Positions 17,007-24,413 of a stretch of DNA of 32,154 nt are shown one piece after another. The position numbers and the translations under genes were made by a program. Each line of letters opens with the position of its first letter. Positions within the stretch are counted from its first letter, which is position 1. The notes beneath the pieces are model-generated. The model saw only the letters and a list, made by a program, of their open reading frames with translations, made no database searches and was not told the DNA's origin. The stretch is from Oxalobacter sp. OttesenSCG-928-P03 (lineage in GTDB: Bacteria; Pseudomonadota; Gammaproteobacteria; Burkholderiales; Burkholderiaceae_D), in NCBI GenBank assembly GCA_030269625.1, contig JAJDFZ010000015.1, positions 1-32,154 on the forward strand, read 5' to 3'.

Positions 17007-17477
17007 TCAGGGCAGGGTTCTGCCAATGACAACACCGTAGATTTCGGTTTCCCTTTTTGCTTCAAAGGGGGCTTCAGGCCAGTCGGGGTTGATTGCCCTG
17101 AACATGGCTTTGCCGTCTTCTCCAACCATAAGCTGCCTGAAAGCGAGGTTGCCATTATCCAGGCGGACGAGAATGATGCTTTCATGGGAAATTTCAGCAT
17201 CCGGATCAACAAAAATATAATCCCCGCTGGCAAAAGAGCGGGGTGCGGCAGGGTTGTGCATGCTTTCGTCCGTTACCGTCAGCGCAAAGGCGCGTGGCCC
17301 GTGCACGATAAGGCAGGGAATCCATATCTTGGCATCAGAGGGCTTGAAGTTTTCCAGCAGTTCGATCCATTTTTCTGCCTGGTTCCACGTCAGAAGCGGC
17401 AGCATCCGGCTCATCATGGGAGTGGAATTGGCGTGGTACCAGCTCTCCTCTTCTTCTTCAAATGCCGTATCTCTCAT
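17007..17477 (-). CDS. Stand-alone, degenerate S24 (LexA/UmuD-type) domain protein
   Basis: This 156-aa protein matches the C-terminal half of S24 phage-type repressors: LPLLTWNQA.., HGPRAFALTVTDESM, FASGDYIFVDPD, VRLDNGNLAFRQLM, RAINPDWPEAPFE and YGVVIGRT. It has no helix-turn-helix; only an acidic ~20-residue N-tail (FEEEEESW) precedes the domain. The nucleophile Ser72 is kept, but the family's scissile Ala-Gly is Ala34-Glu35 and the catalytic lysine position is Arg114 (FRQL in place of FKQL). Self-cleavage is therefore unlikely. AGGAA before ATG 17477 decides the start; the longer frame to 17630 runs into the transporter gene. It lies upstream of the 92-aa gene and xthA on the same strand. 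A UmuD'-like or regulatory-scaffold role is only a guess. Confidence 0.75.
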   Translation of the reverse strand: MRDTAFEEEEESWYHANSTPMMSRMLPLLTWNQAEKWIELLENFKPSDAKIWIPCLIVHGPRAFALTVTDESMHNPAAPRSFASGDYIFVDPDAEISHESIILVRLDNGNLAFRQLMVGEDGKAMFRAINPDWPEAPFEAKRETEIYGVVIGRTLP

Positions 17478-17529
17478 TGTTGTTCCTGTGTCTGTAACCC
17501 CGTTTGCCGTAAATATACCATTGAATTCC

Positions 17530-18468
17530 CTATGCCAGCACAACGACAGCCAAACTGGATACGCTGATGACGGCCCAGAGGATAATGCCAAAGATGAAGG
17601 CTTTCGGGCCGACTTTTTTGAGCGTTTCAAGTGAGATATCCGTGCCGATGAGAAAGAGCGTTACGGTAAATCCTTTTTTTGCAAGCTGGACAATGCTGGA
17701 GCCGATGATTTCCGGCAGAGGGAAAAATGTGTTGATCAGCATGGCAACGATAAAAAAACCGATGAACCACGGCTTGTACATTTTTTCTGTTTTCTCCCGG
17801 AAAATCAGGGCCGTGACGAGGCAAAGCGGAATGATCCAGAGTGCCCGGGTAAGCTTGACGGTTGTGGCAATCTTGAGTGCTTCCTCGCCATAGGCCGCTC
17901 CTGCGCCGACAACAGAGGATGTGTCATGAATCGCAATGGCTGCCCAGGTCCCAAAGTCACTTTGGGACAGATCGAAAAAATGCCCGATTGAGGGAAAGAG
18001 TAAAAGGGCTACGGCATTAAGGATAAAGACGGTACCGATGGAAACCGAAATCTCACTGTCCTTTGCCCGGGCAATGGGAGCCACTGCTGCAATGGCGCTG
18101 CCGCCGCAGATGGCGGTTCCGGCAGCAATCAGGTATGCAATGCCCCGGTCGAGTTTCATCCACTTCCCAACCAGTATGCCGAGAAAAAGCACGCCAAATA
18201 CCGAGATAATGGTAAAGAGGATTCCCTGCCTTCCTGTCCTGAGTGATTCAAACAGGTTCATGCCGAATCCGAGGCCGACGATAGAAACCTGAAGCAGGTA
18301 TTTCGAGATGGTTTTGGAGAGTTCCGGGTATGGGTGTGTAAAAAAAAGCGCAAAGAAAACGCCCAGCAAAAGTGCCATGGCGGTCGTGATAAAAGGGGCA
18401 AGACAGAAGGCAAGAAGCGCAATGAAGAGAACCCGGGTGATAACAGGAGAGGTTGAGATCTTGCTCAT
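17530..18468 (-). CDS. YeiH-family putative sulfate exporter / UPF0324 membrane protein
   Basis: This is a 312-aa inner-membrane protein with about nine to ten helices. Signatures of the YeiH/UPF0324 family are the glycine-rich helix IVGLGFGMNL, the AAGTAICGGSAIAAVAPIA segment, FGTWAAIAIHDTSSVVGAGAAYG and the closing GFTVTLFLIGTDIS. The family is annotated as putative sulfate exporters, on limited experimental ground. I chose ATG 18468 (MSKISTSPVITRVLF) as the most natural start before the first helix; ATG 18495 is an alternative adding nine residues. Neither has a clear Shine-Dalgarno. It is divergent from scpB and lies 52 bases upstream of the S24-like gene. Confidence 0.8.
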   Translation of the reverse strand: MSKISTSPVITRVLFIALLAFCLAPFITTAMALLLGVFFALFFTHPYPELSKTISKYLLQVSIVGLGFGMNLFESLRTGRQGILFTIISVFGVLFLGILVGKWMKLDRGIAYLIAAGTAICGGSAIAAVAPIARAKDSEISVSIGTVFILNAVALLLFPSIGHFFDLSQSDFGTWAAIAIHDTSSVVGAGAAYGEEALKIATTVKLTRALWIIPLCLVTALIFREKTEKMYKPWFIGFFIVAMLINTFFPLPEIIGSSIVQLAKKGFTVTLFLIGTDISLETLKKVGPKAFIFGIILWAVISVSSLAVVVLA

Positions 18469-18594
18469 GCCAGTGGTCTGGTGGGGAATATACATTTCAT
18501 TTTGACAGCTTTGCCTCGAAATGTCATGTCGTGCCTTATTTATGAATGCCATGTATGTGGCGTGTGGTGACTGAAATACAACAGGGCTGCACAC

Positions 18595-18927
18595 TATTTT
18601 CTTTTTAGTCAGAGCATCTCAAAAAGCCGGAAATCCGCCATGCGGGTCCATTTACAACAGGTTTGCAGGTTCAGGGCAAAGCGGTTTTTTGTCCCGGGCC
18701 ATATTTTTTCGGAACGAATGGACACAATCGTGTACAATTCAGCTCAAATCGTTGTAGAATCAGCACGCCGGAGATTTGTCAGACAGATAGCTTCCCGGCA
18801 CCGGCAGAACCGGTTACTCCCCGGATACATAATCCGTGATGACAAGGTGGAATCAGGTGCAAATCTCATGTTTGCGCTAAAGAAGCCAGATCGGTCTGGC
18901 TGAACCTCCAGGATAATTTACAGGTAT
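18595..18927. other. Intergenic region between yeiH-like gene and scpB
   Basis: No gene is supported in this stretch. It should hold promoters for the divergent yeiH-like and scpB genes; TACAAT (18735-18740) and TAGAAT (near 18757) resemble -10 boxes but lack good -35 partners. A perfect 7-bp hairpin AGCCAGA-TCGG-TCTGGCT (18884-18901) lies 26 bases before the scpB start and could affect its translation. An 87-codon open frame (18640-18903) looks like a chance reading: arginine-rich and without homology I can recognise. Confidence 0.5.
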
Positions 18928-19539
18928 ATGGCAGAGGAAAAAAAGATCCTCGAGACAGCGTTGTTATGCGCGCAGGATTCATTATCCATGCAGGATATGA
19001 AAAACCTGCTCGAAAATACCGACAGTGAGATCAGTGAATCATGGACAGCACGTATCAGGCAGCTTCTGGCAGAACTGCAGAATGACTGGTCTGATAAAGG
19101 GCTTGAGCTGGTTCAGGTTGCCAATGGATGGCGTTTTCAGAGCCGGGCGGAGATGAAGCCCTGGCTGGATCGCCTGTCCAGGGAACGGCAGCCCCGTTAC
19201 AGCCGGGCGACGCTGGAAATACTGGCTATTATTGCCTATAACCAGCCGGTTACCCGAGGCGATATTGAACAGATACGCGGTGTGATGATGAACCCGAATG
19301 CGATCCGCATGCTGGAAGAGCGGGGCTGGATCGAGGTGATTGGCCATCGGGAAACACCGGGAAGACCGGCGCTTTTTGCCACAACTTCACAGTTTTTGAG
19401 TGATCTGGGGCTGACCTCGCTTGAGCAGTTGCCGCCCCTTTTACAATCCATGCAGGATGATGCGCCGGATGAACTGAATATCGAACTGCAGGAACAGTCA
19501 TCTACAGATACAGACACGTCAGCAGCCGCGGCGGAATGA
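18928..19539 (+). CDS. scpB: Segregation and condensation protein B
   Basis: This 203-aa protein is the ScpB kleisin-associated subunit of the SMC–ScpA–ScpB condensin that compacts and separates the chromosome. The double winged-helix layout is visible: an N-terminal winged helix (~1-80, ending in WRFQSRAEMKPWL) and a second beginning YSRATLEILAIIAYNQPVTRGDIEQIRGV and running through IEVIGHRETPGRPALFATT. The last 30 residues are acidic and low in complexity. No scpA lies beside it, and upstream is an unrelated gene on the other strand. rluB begins 35 bases downstream, the common scpB–rluB order, so the two are probably co-transcribed. The ribosome-binding site is weak (ACAGGT). Confidence 0.92.
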   Translation: MAEEKKILETALLCAQDSLSMQDMKNLLENTDSEISESWTARIRQLLAELQNDWSDKGLELVQVANGWRFQSRAEMKPWLDRLSRERQPRYSRATLEILAIIAYNQPVTRGDIEQIRGVMMNPNAIRMLEERGWIEVIGHRETPGRPALFATTSQFLSDLGLTSLEQLPPLLQSMQDDAPDELNIELQEQSSTDTDTSAAAAE

Positions 19540-19574
19540 AACAACACAAAACCCGATAACAGGTTTGAACACAT

Positions 19575-21035
19575 ATGAGTATGAATGAAATGAACAGTCT
19601 GGCATTTTCGAATGATGCCAATGATGAAGTGCAGCCTGAAGGCGAGAAAAAAGCCAGACCGAAACGCGCCTCCCGAAAAAAAGCACTTGCCGGGGATGAG
19701 CATGTTGTTTCGCAACCGCAAAATGCTGAAGGAATGGATGATGTCCCGCCTTCTGCAAAAGGCCGTCCTGCTGGAGAAGAGGTTGCGCCAGTTCAGAAGC
19801 TGAAGGAAAACCGGGGGCGGAACAGGAACAGAGGCAAAAAATCCGGCAGGCCCTCTCCCAAAACTGAAGGCGGAAAAACGCTGTCCGGTTCGAATGATAT
19901 GGACAAGGTATTCATGTATGTTACTTCCGATGCCTACGATAATGAGAGCGAGGCTGAAGCGGAGTCATCCGGAACCGCCAGGTCAAGGAAAAAACCCGCC
20001 CGGCGTGAATTGTCTGCCGAGGATGATGCGCCCAAGCTGCACAAGGTGCTGGCAGAGGCGGGGTTGGGTTCTCGGCGTGATATGGAAGACCTGATTATTT
20101 CAGGCAGGGTCTCTGTCAATGGCGAGCCGGCGCATATTGGCCAGCGCATCCTTGCAACAGACCAGGTCCGCATTAATGGCAAACTGCTGCAGCGCAAGGT
20201 CAGCAAACGCCCTCCCCGGGTACTCGTTTACCACAAGCCGGCAGGCGAGATTGTCAGCCGGGACGATCCGGAAAAGCGCCCCTCGGTTTTTGACCGCCTT
20301 CCGACAGTCAAAAATGGAAAATGGCTGGCTGTTGGCCGCCTGGATTTCAATACAGAGGGATTGCTGCTTTTTACCACTTCGGGTGATCTTGCCAATCGCC
20401 TGATGCATCCACGCTATAACATTGAGCGGGAATATGCGGTACGGACACTGGGCGAACTTGAGGAAGGCATGCGCCAGAAGCTTCTGGCCGGTGTGGAACT
20501 GGAAGATGGTGTCGGCCAGTTTTCCCGTATTGCGGATGGCGGTGGCGATGGCGTTAATAAATGGTATCGCGTCATTATTGGCGAAGGCCGCAACCGTGAA
20601 GTCAGGCGGATGTTTGAAGCGATCGGCCTGACGGTGTCACGCCTGATTCGTACACGGTACGGCGCGCTGACGTTGCCGCAAAACCTGAAACGGGGGCGCT
20701 GGGATGAGCTTGAAGAAAATGCGGTTCGTGACCTGCTGCGCCTGTCCGGCCTGGAAGCAAAGGAAGACAAGAAACCAGGCAAATCCAGGCAGCCCAATCA
20801 GCGGAAAAAGGGCGGTAACGGTTATGCAACCTTGCCGGAATTTGGCAAGCCGGGTGACTGGATGAACGATAAGCCTGGAAAAAACGGGCAGGGTCAGAAA
20901 AAACAGCAGCGTAGCCGCCAGCCGGATCCGCTCCAGACGACCTTTGGCTATGCCGGTGTGGATAATCGCTATTCAGGGAGTGGAAACCGGAATGGAAACC
21001 GCGCCCAGCAGGGGCAGCGTCGCCGGAGAGGTTGA
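19575..21035 (+). CDS. rluB: 23S rRNA pseudouridine(2605) synthase RluB, long form
   Basis: RluB converts U2605 of 23S rRNA to pseudouridine. The protein is 486 aa, far longer than the ~290 aa of E. coli RluB. The extra length is a 150-residue charged N-tail (Lys/Arg/Glu/Pro-rich) and a ~100-residue Gly/Asn/Gln/Arg-rich C-tail. Between them lie an S4 RNA-binding domain (~152-205, [21 protein letters not shown]) and the RsuA-type catalytic domain with Asp257 in [14 protein letters not shown], followed by [14 protein letters not shown] and [10 protein letters not shown]. Such low-complexity basic tails are common in betaproteobacterial RluB and may bind RNA. RluE/RluF are less likely given the S4 domain and scpB context. 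Confidence 0.9.
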   Translation: MSMNEMNSLAFSNDANDEVQPEGEKKARPKRASRKKALAGDEHVVSQPQNAEGMDDVPPSAKGRPAGEEVAPVQKLKENRGRNRNRGKKSGRPSPKTEGGKTLSGSNDMDKVFMYVTSDAYDNESEAEAESSGTARSRKKPARRELSAEDDAPKLHKVLAEAGLGSRRDMEDLIISGRVSVNGEPAHIGQRILATDQVRINGKLLQRKVSKRPPRVLVYHKPAGEIVSRDDPEKRPSVFDRLPTVKNGKWLAVGRLDFNTEGLLLFTTSGDLANRLMHPRYNIEREYAVRTLGELEEGMRQKLLAGVELEDGVGQFSRIADGGGDGVNKWYRVIIGEGRNREVRRMFEAIGLTVSRLIRTRYGALTLPQNLKRGRWDELEENAVRDLLRLSGLEAKEDKKPGKSRQPNQRKKGGNGYATLPEFGKPGDWMNDKPGKNGQGQKKQQRSRQPDPLQTTFGYAGVDNRYSGSGNRNGNRAQQGQRRRRG

Positions 21036-21050
21036 GGCAGTTTCAGGGGG

Positions 21051-21686
21051 TCATGCCGCTTTTTTGTCAGGGTATTCGCAGAGATCCTGAATCAGGCAGT
21101 TGCCGCACCCGGGTGATCTTGCTGTGCAGGTATACCGGCCATGCAGCAACAGCCAGTGGTGTGCGTTGAGCAGGAATTCTTTTGGAATGACTCTGACGAG
21201 TTTTTCTTCCACTTCGGTGACATTTTTTCCCGGAGCGATACCGGTTCTGTTTGCGACACGGAAAATGTGGGTATCAACAGCCATTACCGGCTGATTGAAG
21301 GCGGCATTCAGAACCACATTGGCGGTTTTTCTGCCGACGCCTGGCAGGGTCTGCAATTCTTCCCGTGTTCCGGGAACCTTTCCTTCAAATTTTTCGAGCA
21401 GTATCTGCGCGGTTTTTACCAGGTTTCTTGATTTTGTCGGGTACAGATTGAGGGTTTTCAGGTAAGGGTGGAGGCCTTCTTCGCCAAGCGCAATAATGGC
21501 TTCGGGTGTATTGGCTACCGGGAAGAGCTTTTGTGTGGCCTTGTTGACGGAGATATCCGTTGCCTGTGCTGACAGCATGACGGCGGCAAGAAGCTCAAAG
21601 GGAGAGGCATAGGCGAGCTCGGATTTGGGTTCGGGTATGGCCGCTTCAAGACGCTGCATGATTTTTCGGATTTTTCTGCGGTTCAT
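21051..21686 (-). CDS. nth: Endonuclease III (bifunctional DNA glycosylase/AP lyase)
   Basis: This 211-aa HhH-GPD enzyme removes oxidised pyrimidines and nicks abasic sites. The helix-hairpin-helix LPGVGRKTANVVLN carries the catalytic Lys120, and Asp138 follows in VDTHIFRV. The 4Fe-4S cluster cysteines are at 187, 194, 197 and 203 in the expected C-x6-C-x2-C-x5-C spacing. These residue numbers equal those of E. coli Nth. The RsxB-like ferredoxin gene lies upstream on the same strand, 164 bases away. It is convergent with rluB (15-base gap). Confidence 0.96.
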   Translation of the reverse strand: MNRRKIRKIMQRLEAAIPEPKSELAYASPFELLAAVMLSAQATDISVNKATQKLFPVANTPEAIIALGEEGLHPYLKTLNLYPTKSRNLVKTAQILLEKFEGKVPGTREELQTLPGVGRKTANVVLNAAFNQPVMAVDTHIFRVANRTGIAPGKNVTEVEEKLVRVIPKEFLLNAHHWLLLHGRYTCTARSPGCGNCLIQDLCEYPDKKAA

Positions 21687-21850
21687 AACAAATCAGGCCG
21701 TCTGGATAAGGACGGGTACTCCTGCTTCTCGTAAAAAGGCTTTTTTATCCCGGGTTACATGGAGACCGTTTCGATTCGGTCATTAAGACGATTTGAGGAT
21801 AGCACAGACGGAATAAGACCGCATGGCGGCACGGAGCCGCTATAGGACAG

Positions 21851-22471
21851 TCAGTTTTTTTGGGCTGAGCGGGCACGGGCCTTTTCAATGGCAGCCTTGA
21901 CGGTATCCTTTTTTTTGTGTCCGGCTTTCCCTGCCCTGGTGAGGGCGGTGAGCCGCAGATTTTCTTCTCTGATTTCCCGTTCCAGTCTTTTTTCTCGAAG
22001 CTCATAATTTACACGGGCGCGCTTCGCCAGCATCGGGGACCAGGCATCCCATCCGGTTTTGGTGCCACTGACATTTTTCATGATGATGCAGTCAACAGGG
22101 CAGACGGGGGGGCAGAGGTCGCAGCCAGTACATTTAAGAGGAAGTACAGTATGGGTAAAGCCGTTTGTGCCAATGATGGCATCGACAGGACAGGCCTTGA
22201 TGCAAAGGCGACAGCCGATGCAGGACGATTCATCGATAACAGCGATGTGACGCGGGCGCTCTTCGCCATATTGGGAGTCTAAGGGAATATAAGGTTTTCC
22301 GGTCAGGCGGGAAAGCCGCCGGATGCCTTTGACGCCGCCTGTCGGACAGCGGTTGATGGGGGCGCCTTCTTCAATGGCTTTGGCGTAGTCACGACAACAC
22401 TCATACCCGCATTTTTTACATTGCGTCTGGGGGAGTAATGCCAGGATTTCTTCGGAAGTCGCTTTGTTCAC
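21851..22471 (-). CDS. rsxB: RnfB/RsxB-like iron–sulfur protein (solo)
   Basis: This 206-aa ferredoxin-like protein starts with a 4Fe-4S domain (CKKCGYECCRDYAKAI, Cys18/21/25-26 and Cys42, the RnfB Fe-S fold), then two classical 4Fe-4S motifs (Cys84-87-90-94 and Cys114-117-120-124), then a highly basic helical tail (~150-206, KxxR-rich). Unlike the RnfB of the six-subunit Rnf/Rsx complex it has no N-terminal membrane helix. No other rnf/rsx gene is nearby. Such solo RsxB-like proteins next to nth are known in betaproteobacteria. The electron partner is unknown; the nearby fdxA and ferredoxin reductase are candidates. Confidence 0.85.
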   Translation of the reverse strand: MNKATSEEILALLPQTQCKKCGYECCRDYAKAIEEGAPINRCPTGGVKGIRRLSRLTGKPYIPLDSQYGEERPRHIAVIDESSCIGCRLCIKACPVDAIIGTNGFTHTVLPLKCTGCDLCPPVCPVDCIIMKNVSGTKTGWDAWSPMLAKRARVNYELREKRLEREIREENLRLTALTRAGKAGHKKKDTVKAAIEKARARSAQKN

Positions 22472-22554
22472 GGATCAGGTGTCGAGATGGTTTGGCGCGA
22501 AAGACAAAGATCAATTGTCGTTCGTCATGAACTAGTTTACTAAATAATCTGACA

Positions 22555-22589
22555 AATAAAAAACCGTTTCCCTGTTCAAAAACGGTTTT
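22555..22589 (-). terminator. Intrinsic terminator of the fdxA–ferredoxin reductase unit
   Basis: On the minus strand AAAACCGTTT and AAACGGTTTT (22589-22580 and 22569-22560) form a perfect 10-bp stem around a 10-nt loop. A T-rich tract, TTTTTTATTTG, follows. It begins 24 bases past the reductase stop, the right place and strand to end that transcript. Confidence 0.85.
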
Positions 22590-22613
22590 GAAAACCTTCC
22601 GGCAGACAGCCGG

Positions 22614-23675
22614 TCAGTCAAAGACTGGTGTATCCACACCCAGGATTTTGTGCAGTTTGGGTGAGGTAGTGGTGTACTGAAGATGGATTTTCTTTTCCGG
22701 AAAAATATAGGGGGCCGCAGCAAACGAGGCAAGTGCAGCCTCGTGGAAACCGGAGAGGATCAGTTTTTTCTTGCCTGGATAGGTATTGATGTCGCCAACC
22801 GCGAAAATGCCCGGAATGTTTGTTTCGAATTTTTCCGTATCAACCACGATCTGCCTTCTGTCAATTTCAAGACCCCAGTGTTCAATCGGGCCGAGTTTGG
22901 GGGAAAGGCCATAAAAAACCAGCAGGCAGTCCAGAGGAACACGGCGGGTGACGCCATCAAGCCCTGTTACCCGGATTTCCACCAGTTTTCCATCGGCGGT
23001 TTCAAAGCCGGTGATCTGGCCAGTCAGCGATTGCATCCGGAATTCTTCGCAAAGTGCCTGCATTTTCGATACCGAGGCTGGCGCCGCGCGAAATTCCTCG
23101 CGACGGTGAAGCAGGATAACCGATTCGGCAATGTCAACCAGATTCAGTGCCCAGTCGAGGGCGGAGTCGCCGCCGCCGCAGACCACGATGTTTTTGTCAC
23201 GGAATATTTCCGGGTCTTTGACACGGTAAAACAGCTGGTTACCTTCAAATTGCTCAATGCCGTTGAGTTTGAGCGTGCGTGGCTGGAAAGCGCCGACTCC
23301 CGCAGCGATAAAGACGGTTTTGCTGATGAAGGTTGTACCTGCTGATGTGGCAACATCAAAACGGCCATCTTCCCGTTTTTTGACATGGGTGACCTCCTGG
23401 CCGAGGTGGAAAGTGGGGCCAAAAGGTTCAATCTGCTTCATCAGGTTGTCGGTCAGTTCAATGCCGGTGCAGACCGGAACAGCAGGGATGTCATAAATGG
23501 GTTTGTCAGGATAAAGCTCGATGCATTGCCCGCCGACAAAGGGCAGGGTATCAATGACATGGGCCTTGATTTCCAGCAGTCCGAGTTCAAACACCTGGAA
23601 AAGGCCAACCGGGCCGGCGCCGACAATAACAGCATCGGCTTCAATAGGTGTTGTTTTTTCAATCGGTGCATTCAT
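22614..23675 (-). CDS. Ferredoxin–NADP+ reductase, thioredoxin-reductase-like type
   Basis: This 353-aa flavoprotein passes electrons between NADPH and ferredoxin. Two Rossmann motifs are clear: FAD ([18 protein letters not shown], near residue 16) and NAD(P) ([16 protein letters not shown], ~165), plus a final FAD motif [12 protein letters not shown]. The redox CxxC of thioredoxin reductases is missing, and a C-terminal extension typical of the YumC/Chlorobium-type FNR is present ([18 protein letters not shown]). fdxA lies 49 bases upstream on the same strand, suggesting the ferredoxin is its partner. A terminator follows the gene. Confidence 0.9.
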   Translation of the reverse strand: MNAPIEKTTPIEADAVIVGAGPVGLFQVFELGLLEIKAHVIDTLPFVGGQCIELYPDKPIYDIPAVPVCTGIELTDNLMKQIEPFGPTFHLGQEVTHVKKREDGRFDVATSAGTTFISKTVFIAAGVGAFQPRTLKLNGIEQFEGNQLFYRVKDPEIFRDKNIVVCGGGDSALDWALNLVDIAESVILLHRREEFRAAPASVSKMQALCEEFRMQSLTGQITGFETADGKLVEIRVTGLDGVTRRVPLDCLLVFYGLSPKLGPIEHWGLEIDRRQIVVDTEKFETNIPGIFAVGDINTYPGKKKLILSGFHEAALASFAAAPYIFPEKKIHLQYTTTSPKLHKILGVDTPVFD

Positions 23676-23724
23676 GATGTCAGTGTGTTTTTTGGGCAGA
23701 GTGATGAGATTTATTCAAAAACCG

Positions 23725-24048
23725 TTATTTTTCAAGGTGTTTCAGCTTGTCCTTGATGTCTTTCCATTTGTCAGCTTCAGGCAGGGCGGCCTTTGCCCGT
23801 GTAATGGTCGGCCAGACTTTACTGAGTTCGGCATTGATTGCAATATATTCCTGCATATCGCCGGGCACGTCTTCCTGGGCAAAAATGGCTGAAGCCGGGC
23901 ATTCCGGAACACAGACGGCGCAGTCAATACACTCATCGGGGTTGATGACGAGAAAATTCGGACCTTCGTGGAAACAGTCAACAGGGCAGACATCCACACA
24001 ATCCGTGTATTTGCAAAGCACGCAGGCATCGGTAACGACATGAGGCAT
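23725..24048 (-). CDS. fdxA: 7Fe ferredoxin (3Fe-4S/4Fe-4S)
   Basis: This 107-aa protein is of the Azotobacter ferredoxin I class. Cys9, Cys17 and Cys21 have the C-x7-C-x3-CP spacing of a 3Fe-4S cluster, Cys12 is the extra free cysteine, and Cys25 with the CIDCAVC motif completes the 4Fe-4S cluster. The ~45-residue C-terminal tail is also typical. It is a small soluble electron carrier. The NADPH-dependent reductase follows on the same strand, forming a likely reduction pair. Confidence 0.93.
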   Translation of the reverse strand: MPHVVTDACVLCKYTDCVDVCPVDCFHEGPNFLVINPDECIDCAVCVPECPASAIFAQEDVPGDMQEYIAINAELSKVWPTITRAKAALPEADKWKDIKDKLKHLEK

Positions 24049-24122
24049 AGAAATCCTGGTTTGTTCTGAAACAGCGGTTTATGGCGGGACAGGGCGTTTT
24101 ATGCCATCTGTCAAAGCCGGTT

Positions 24123-24151
24123 ATTCTAGGATAAATGAAAATATCAGACAA
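24123..24151 (-). promoter_or_regulatory. Sigma-70 promoter of fdxA
   Basis: On the minus strand TTGTCT (24151-24146), a 17-bp spacer and TAGAAT (24128-24123, 5 of 6) lie about 75 bases before the fdxA ATG. It is the best promoter match in this intergenic region. Confidence 0.6.
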
Positions 24152-24216
24152 ATTGCGCCTGGATGATCCCATTACTTATACGCTGGTTCAATTTTACTGC
24201 AATTAAATCAGGACCT

Positions 24217-24245
24217 TTGCTGTATTGGGATAAAACGGCTAAAAT
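24217..24245 (+). promoter_or_regulatory. Candidate sigma-70 promoter of tig
   Basis: TTGCTG (24217-24222), a 17-bp spacer and TAAAAT (24240-24245, 5 of 6). Transcription would start near 24252, giving a leader of roughly 160 nt before the tig ATG. Confidence 0.55.
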
Positions 24246-24246
24246 G

Positions 24247-24273
24247 ACGGACGAATTTTTTTACGGACGAATT
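24247..24273. repeat. 11-bp direct repeat at the tig transcription start
   Basis: ACGGACGAATT is repeated exactly at 24247-24257 and 24263-24273, separated by five T residues (16 bp start to start). It begins two bases after the candidate -10 box, where a repressor operator could sit. Confidence 0.75.
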
Positions 24274-24289
24274 GAGGAATACCCGAAAT

Positions 24290-24312
24290 GCCCGGAAATC
24301 CGGTTTCCGGGC
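24290..24312 (+). repeat. Hairpin in the tig leader
   Basis: GCCCGGAAA (24290-24298) and TTTCCGGGC (24304-24312) form a perfect 9-bp stem with a 5-nt loop TCCGG, about 100 bases before the tig start. No T-run follows, so it is a leader structure rather than a clear terminator. Confidence 0.5.
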
Positions 24313-24413
24313 CGGTGTTCATTTCCTGGTGATTCTTTTCATGATAAGACATTGGCTTTGAAGTCCGGACTTGCACCGGTTTCAGAGCCTGATATTTTTT
24401 TGGATTAAATTAC

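Larger units (their letters stand above)
24049..24413. other. Divergent intergenic region between fdxA and tig
   Basis: This 365-base stretch holds no supported gene. It contains the fdxA promoter (minus), a tig promoter (plus), an 11-bp direct repeat at the expected tig transcription start, and a 9-bp hairpin in the tig leader. The short frames here have no ribosome-binding sites and no recognisable protein content. Confidence 0.7.

Noticed and set aside
18640-18903. An 87-codon open frame between the yeiH-like gene and scpB
   Set aside because: It has poor composition (Arg-rich, no hydrophobic core pattern) and no convincing ribosome-binding site. It is possible but not supported.
21687-21850. 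Hairpin-like repeats (GACCG/CGGTC, GCGGC/GCCGC) between rsxB and nth, checked as a terminator or small RNA
   Set aside because: The stems are only 5 bp and no T-run follows on the minus strand, so they are too weak to call.
24163-24408. An 81-codon open frame before tig
   Set aside because: It spans the tig promoter, the direct repeat and the leader hairpin, and has no ribosome-binding site, so it is most likely chance.
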